Below are positions 4,690-7,340 of a stretch of DNA of 7,340 nt, piece by piece. Where the stretch lies: NCBI GenBank assembly GCA_964440875.1, contig CAYTTS010000057.1, forward strand, positions 1-7,340. The letters are read 5' to 3'. A model generated the notes under the pieces. It saw nothing but the letters and a program-made list of their open reading frames with translations, was not told the DNA's origin and made no database searches. The position numbers and the translations under genes were made by a program. This DNA is from JAAZDN01 sp964440875. Its GTDB lineage: Bacteria; Bacillota_I; Bacilli_A; Erysipelotrichales; Erysipelotrichaceae. Each line of letters starts with the position of its first letter. Positions within the stretch are counted from its first letter, which is position 1.

Positions 4690-6648
4690 ATGGCAAGTAT
4701 ATTAGATATTGCGAAAAAAGCTGGAGTATCTCATGGAACGGTATCAAATGTATTAAACAAAAAAGGAAACGTATCTGCTGAGAAAATAAGATTAGTAGAA
4801 GAAGCGGCAATTGCCCTTAATTATTCTAGAAATAATGAAGCTAGAACATTAAGAGAAGGTAAATCAAATCATGTCGCACTTATTATTGGTTCCTTTAATA
4901 TTGAAGAATATATGAATTTTTATAAAGGTTTAGAATATTCACTAGCAGATAGTGAAATGTCTATCGACTTATTTGAAAATCCAAGTAACATTAAAGAGTT
5001 TAACAATTTGTTAAACTCTTTAATGACTTCTAAGTACAAGAAAATAATACTATTAGGTGTTGATCATGAAATAAAATCAGACGAGAAAATTCATATTATT
5101 AAAAATGACTTCTCAGATGATATTAATGAGTATCGAAAGTCTTGTAAGATATATAAGTACACAAGTTCAACTAAAGAACAAGAATTAGATATAATCTCAA
5201 AAAGTGAAATGCTAGCACACTTAGAAAATGATTATATCGTACTTATCCACAATAATACTTATCAAAAGTTTATTGAGAAATGCCAGTATTATGGAATTGA
5301 TATTAAATCAAAAATAATACTAGTAAGTGAACGAGTAAACCCAAACGTTGATACGATGATCATATCTAAGTACTATCAACATGGTATTGATATCGGGACT
5401 GCGATTGAAGATGACAGTAAACTAGAAGATGTTTCTTTTAAAACATTTAAGTATGAAGCATATGAGTCAAAGATTAAGAGTTCAAAGAAAGTAATTAAGA
5501 TAGTATCAAATAATAACCCGACCGTTAATGCCCTTGTTAATGTTGCTAAAAACTTTACGATGTTAACAGGTATAAATGTAGAAATTGATGTATTATCGCA
5601 TGATGAGATCTACGATCTAATTAAGAGTGAACTGATATCAAACTATGACTTTGTGAGAATAGATATATCAATATATCCATACTTTGCAAATGAGAAGTTT
5701 GTGGAGTTAAGAGACTTAACTATTGTCGAAGGAAAAGATGATGTTTTTAATAATCTGATAGAAAGAATTGTGGGATCGGATTTAACAAAAAAAGGTGTAC
5801 CATTTGATACGAGTATTCAATCATTTATGTATCGAAAAGATCTCTTTGAAGATGAACTATTTAAACGTACATTCTATGAATCATATAAGAAAGTATTAAA
5901 AGTACCGACAACAATAACAGAATATATTGAAGTAGTTGATTTCATTAATGATAATCCTAATTTCAACTTTGAATGTGGAAACTCAATGAACATTAAAGAT
6001 CCAAACGTAATTAGTAGTGACTACTTAAGTATCTATTATGGTTTAGGTGGAACCTTAGTTGGAAATGATGGAATCAAAGTAGATCCAGTTATTGGAGAAG
6101 AAGCTTTAAATCACTACTTCACACTAAGAAGAAAATCACTAAGAAATAATACTGATTGGTTTACTCAGGCAATAGAAGACTATAGTAATAGCAGAACACC
6201 AATGATCTTTGGTTACTCAAACCAAATAATGAACATATCAAAGTATGATGTGATTGACCATACGGAAGTAACGTTAATACCAGGATCAAATCCAATGTTA
6301 GGTGGAGGGATCTTATCAATGGTAAAAACAAGTCCAGAAGCCGAAGACTTTCTAACTTGGTTTTTAAACCCATATACTAAGTATGCCTTATCACAAAATA
6401 ATGGAGTTTGTACTAATGGAAATCTTATTGATCAAATATATGTTTCAAATAAATACTATCACTTAAATAAAGCAATTAAACAAATTAAGAATACGATTAG
6501 AGAAACATATGATAACGATAAAAATCCAATAGATATATATAGTTATGAAAGATTAATCGGTAAAATGATTAGAGCCAATGATGAATTTGAAAATGATATA
6601 ATAATAGAAAGAATTAATGAAAGACTAAAAGAGGAGTGGGGTAAATAA
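4690..6648 (+). CDS. Hybrid regulator: LacI-type DNA-binding head fused to a solute-binding-protein domain
   Basis: Predicted cytoplasmic one-component transcription factor of 652 aa, about twice a normal LacI protein. Residues 3-23 (ILDIAKKAGVSHGTVSNVLN) are a LacI-family helix-turn-helix, and 48-59 (NNEARTLREGKS) is the hinge helix with the minor-groove Leu (L54). Residues 60-258 look like a shortened LacI effector core: VALIIGSF at the start, and HNN (187-189) plus ISKYYQHGIDIG (225-236) near its end. From about 266 (KKVIKIVSNNNPTVNAL) to the C-terminus is a family 1, sugar-type extracellular binding domain. It shows the first strand, the NYDFVRIDIS strand at 318-327, GVPFDTSIQSFMYRKDLF from 369, and the typical NPMLGGGILSMV...SPEAEDFLTWF at 534-558. 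There is no signal peptide or lipobox. The reading frame is unbroken, with GGAGGG at 4678-4683 setting the start. Likely target: the promoter at 24-52. The ligand is unknown. Confidence 0.88.
   Translation: MASILDIAKKAGVSHGTVSNVLNKKGNVSAEKIRLVEEAAIALNYSRNNEARTLREGKSNHVALIIGSFNIEEYMNFYKGLEYSLADSEMSIDLFENPSNIKEFNNLLNSLMTSKYKKIILLGVDHEIKSDEKIHIIKNDFSDDINEYRKSCKIYKYTSSTKEQELDIISKSEMLAHLENDYIVLIHNNTYQKFIEKCQYYGIDIKSKIILVSERVNPNVDTMIISKYYQHGIDIGTAIEDDSKLEDVSFKTFKYEAYESKIKSSKKVIKIVSNNNPTVNALVNVAKNFTMLTGINVEIDVLSHDEIYDLIKSELISNYDFVRIDISIYPYFANEKFVELRDLTIVEGKDDVFNNLIERIVGSDLTKKGVPFDTSIQSFMYRKDLFEDELFKRTFYESYKKVLKVPTTITEYIEVVDFINDNPNFNFECGNSMNIKDPNVISSDYLSIYYGLGGTLVGNDGIKVDPVIGEEALNHYFTLRRKSLRNNTDWFTQAIEDYSNSRTPMIFGYSNQIMNISKYDVIDHTEVTLIPGSNPMLGGGILSMVKTSPEAEDFLTWFLNPYTKYALSQNNGVCTNGNLIDQIYVSNKYYHLNKAIKQIKNTIRETYDNDKNPIDIYSYERLIGKMIRANDEFENDIIIERINERLKEEWGK
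4989..5025. repeat. Perfect 37-bp palindrome within the regulator gene
   Basis: The 18-bp arm CATTAAAGAGTTTAACAA (4989-5006) and its exact reverse complement (5008-5025) flank one T at 5007. The flanking bases do not continue the match. It falls in codons 100-112 (NIKEFNNLLNSLM) of the LacI-like core, a stretch that reads as ordinary LacI-family sequence. As RNA it would form a long stem with a 3-5 nt loop, and as DNA a large dyad. No U-tract follows, so it is not a standard terminator. Each arm also contains the smaller dyad TTAAA-CTC-TTTAA (5011-5023 in the right arm). Possible roles are an intragenic auto-operator or an mRNA structure. Confidence 0.8.
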
Positions 6649-7340
6649 TGGGCATCGATGTAATCCTATTTAGGATGATAGTAAGTCTTCTTATAGCGAT
6701 AGTTATAGGCTATGAGCGTGAGATGAGTCGAAGTAACGCAGGTATTAAAACACATGCACTAGTTTGTCTTGCGGCAACACTAATAACGATTACGCAAGTA
6801 AGACTATCATTAGACAGTATTAACTTCTCACTTGCAAATCCAGAACTCTTATCACTTGTAAGAGTAGATCCGGCAAGATTAACAGCCCAGATAATAACTG
6901 GGATTGGATTCTTAGGAGCAGGGACAATTATTGTAACGACAAGAAACATCTCTGGTTTAACAACAGCCGCATCAATATGGTCAGTAGCTGGTCTTGGAAT
7001 TGCAGTTGGATATGGCTACTATGATATAGCACTTATAGCAACAATAGTAATAGTGTCACTACTATTTATAAGTAAGCATCTTATCCACATTAATCGATCA
7101 GAGAAAGTCATTATTAAGTTTATCCAGAGTGAAGAAGCAAATAGATTTGTAAGTAAGACATTTGAAAGACTACATATAAACGCAAGAATGGAAAAATACG
7201 ATGTTGTCCCATTTGGAGACAGCTTAATATGTACAAATACTTACATACTAAAATCATATAAAGATGACTACTTCAACAAACTAGTTGATGAGCTCTCCGA
7301 GAGAAAAGATATCATTAGTATTCAGACGAGTAATATATAA
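6648..7340 (+). CDS. MgtC/SapB family inner-membrane protein
   Basis: Integral membrane protein of the MgtC/SapB family, whose Salmonella member supports survival at low Mg2+ and affects F-ATPase and phosphate uptake; the function here is unknown. The hallmark motifs are present: GYEREMSRSNAGIKTHALVC (21-40), DPARLTAQIITGIGFLGAGT (74-93) and GLTTAASIWSVAGLGIAVG (103-121). About five membrane segments lie in residues 4-145. A soluble C-terminal tail (about 150-230) corresponds to the ACT-like domain of longer MgtC homologues. The 230-aa length is normal and the gene is complete, ending at the last base of the window. The start overlaps the regulator stop (TAATG) with GAGGAG at 6631-6636, so translation is probably coupled to the regulator. 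The loop before DPARL (about 50-73) seems longer than in Salmonella MgtC, judged from memory. Confidence 0.9.
   Translation: MGIDVILFRMIVSLLIAIVIGYEREMSRSNAGIKTHALVCLAATLITITQVRLSLDSINFSLANPELLSLVRVDPARLTAQIITGIGFLGAGTIIVTTRNISGLTTAASIWSVAGLGIAVGYGYYDIALIATIVIVSLLFISKHLIHINRSEKVIIKFIQSEEANRFVSKTFERLHINARMEKYDVVPFGDSLICTNTYILKSYKDDYFNKLVDELSERKDIISIQTSNI

Noticed and set aside
5440..5500. The regulator gene being two genes (LacI plus a separate binding protein) joined by error
   Set aside because: The frame is continuous. Near the junction there is no ribosome binding site with in-frame ATG, and no signal peptide precedes the binding domain.
5705..5721. AGTTAAG-AGA-CTTAACT hairpin in the regulator gene
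   Set aside because: Only 7 bp, within chance expectation and far weaker than the palindrome at 4989-5025.
1..7340. CRISPR arrays, tRNA/rRNA genes, insertion sequences, riboswitches
   Set aside because: No regularly spaced repeats, cloverleaf-like blocks, transposase frames or long structured leader were seen. The only leader is about 45 nt and too short for a known riboswitch.

Overview
The window is AT-rich and carries six complete genes, all on the + strand. They are packed end to end: gaps of 12 and 37 nt, one 10-nt overlap and two 1-nt TAATG overlaps. Shine-Dalgarno sequences are strong (AAGGAGG, GGAGGG, GAGGAG), all starts are ATG, and stops are TAA or TAG. This style fits a low-G+C Gram-positive lineage: Bacillota, or a walled or early-branching Mollicutes/Acholeplasma-like group. 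No in-frame TGA occurs and Trp is always TGG, so codes 4 and 11 cannot be told apart here. The taxonomic placement is inference.

Layout. Positions 1-103 hold a good extended -10 promoter (TTGACT, 17 nt, TATTAT) flanked by two 16-bp LacI-family-like inverted repeats, followed by a strong ribosome binding site. Next comes a binding-protein-dependent ABC importer: a solute-binding lipoprotein (104-1135), an ATPase (1148-2128) and a fused two-domain permease (2119-3819). It has the architecture of the iron(III)/2-aminoethylphosphonate/polyamine class. A cytosolic glycerophosphodiester phosphodiesterase (GDPD, 3819-4652) is translationally coupled to the permease. After a 37-nt gap comes a 652-aa hybrid regulator (4690-6648): a LacI-type DNA-binding head and a shortened LacI-like core, fused to a full-length sugar-type extracellular solute-binding domain that has no signal peptide. 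The last gene (6648-7340) is an MgtC/SapB-family membrane protein coupled to the regulator. The window ends exactly at its stop codon.

Working model (inference). The importer brings in a phosphorylated organic solute, perhaps a glycerophosphodiester. The GDPD hydrolyses it to glycerol-3-phosphate plus an alcohol. The hybrid regulator senses a ligand in the cytoplasm with its captured binding-protein domain and controls the promoter at 24-52 through the flanking operators. The role of the MgtC-like protein is unknown; elsewhere the family is tied to Mg2+ and phosphate physiology.

The most striking non-coding signals lie inside genes. One is a perfect 37-bp palindrome (4989-5025) within the regulator gene, whose arms resemble the operator candidate at 1-16. 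The other is a 15-bp hairpin (1217-1249) near the start of the ATPase gene. No RNA genes, CRISPR arrays, insertion sequences or clear terminators were seen.
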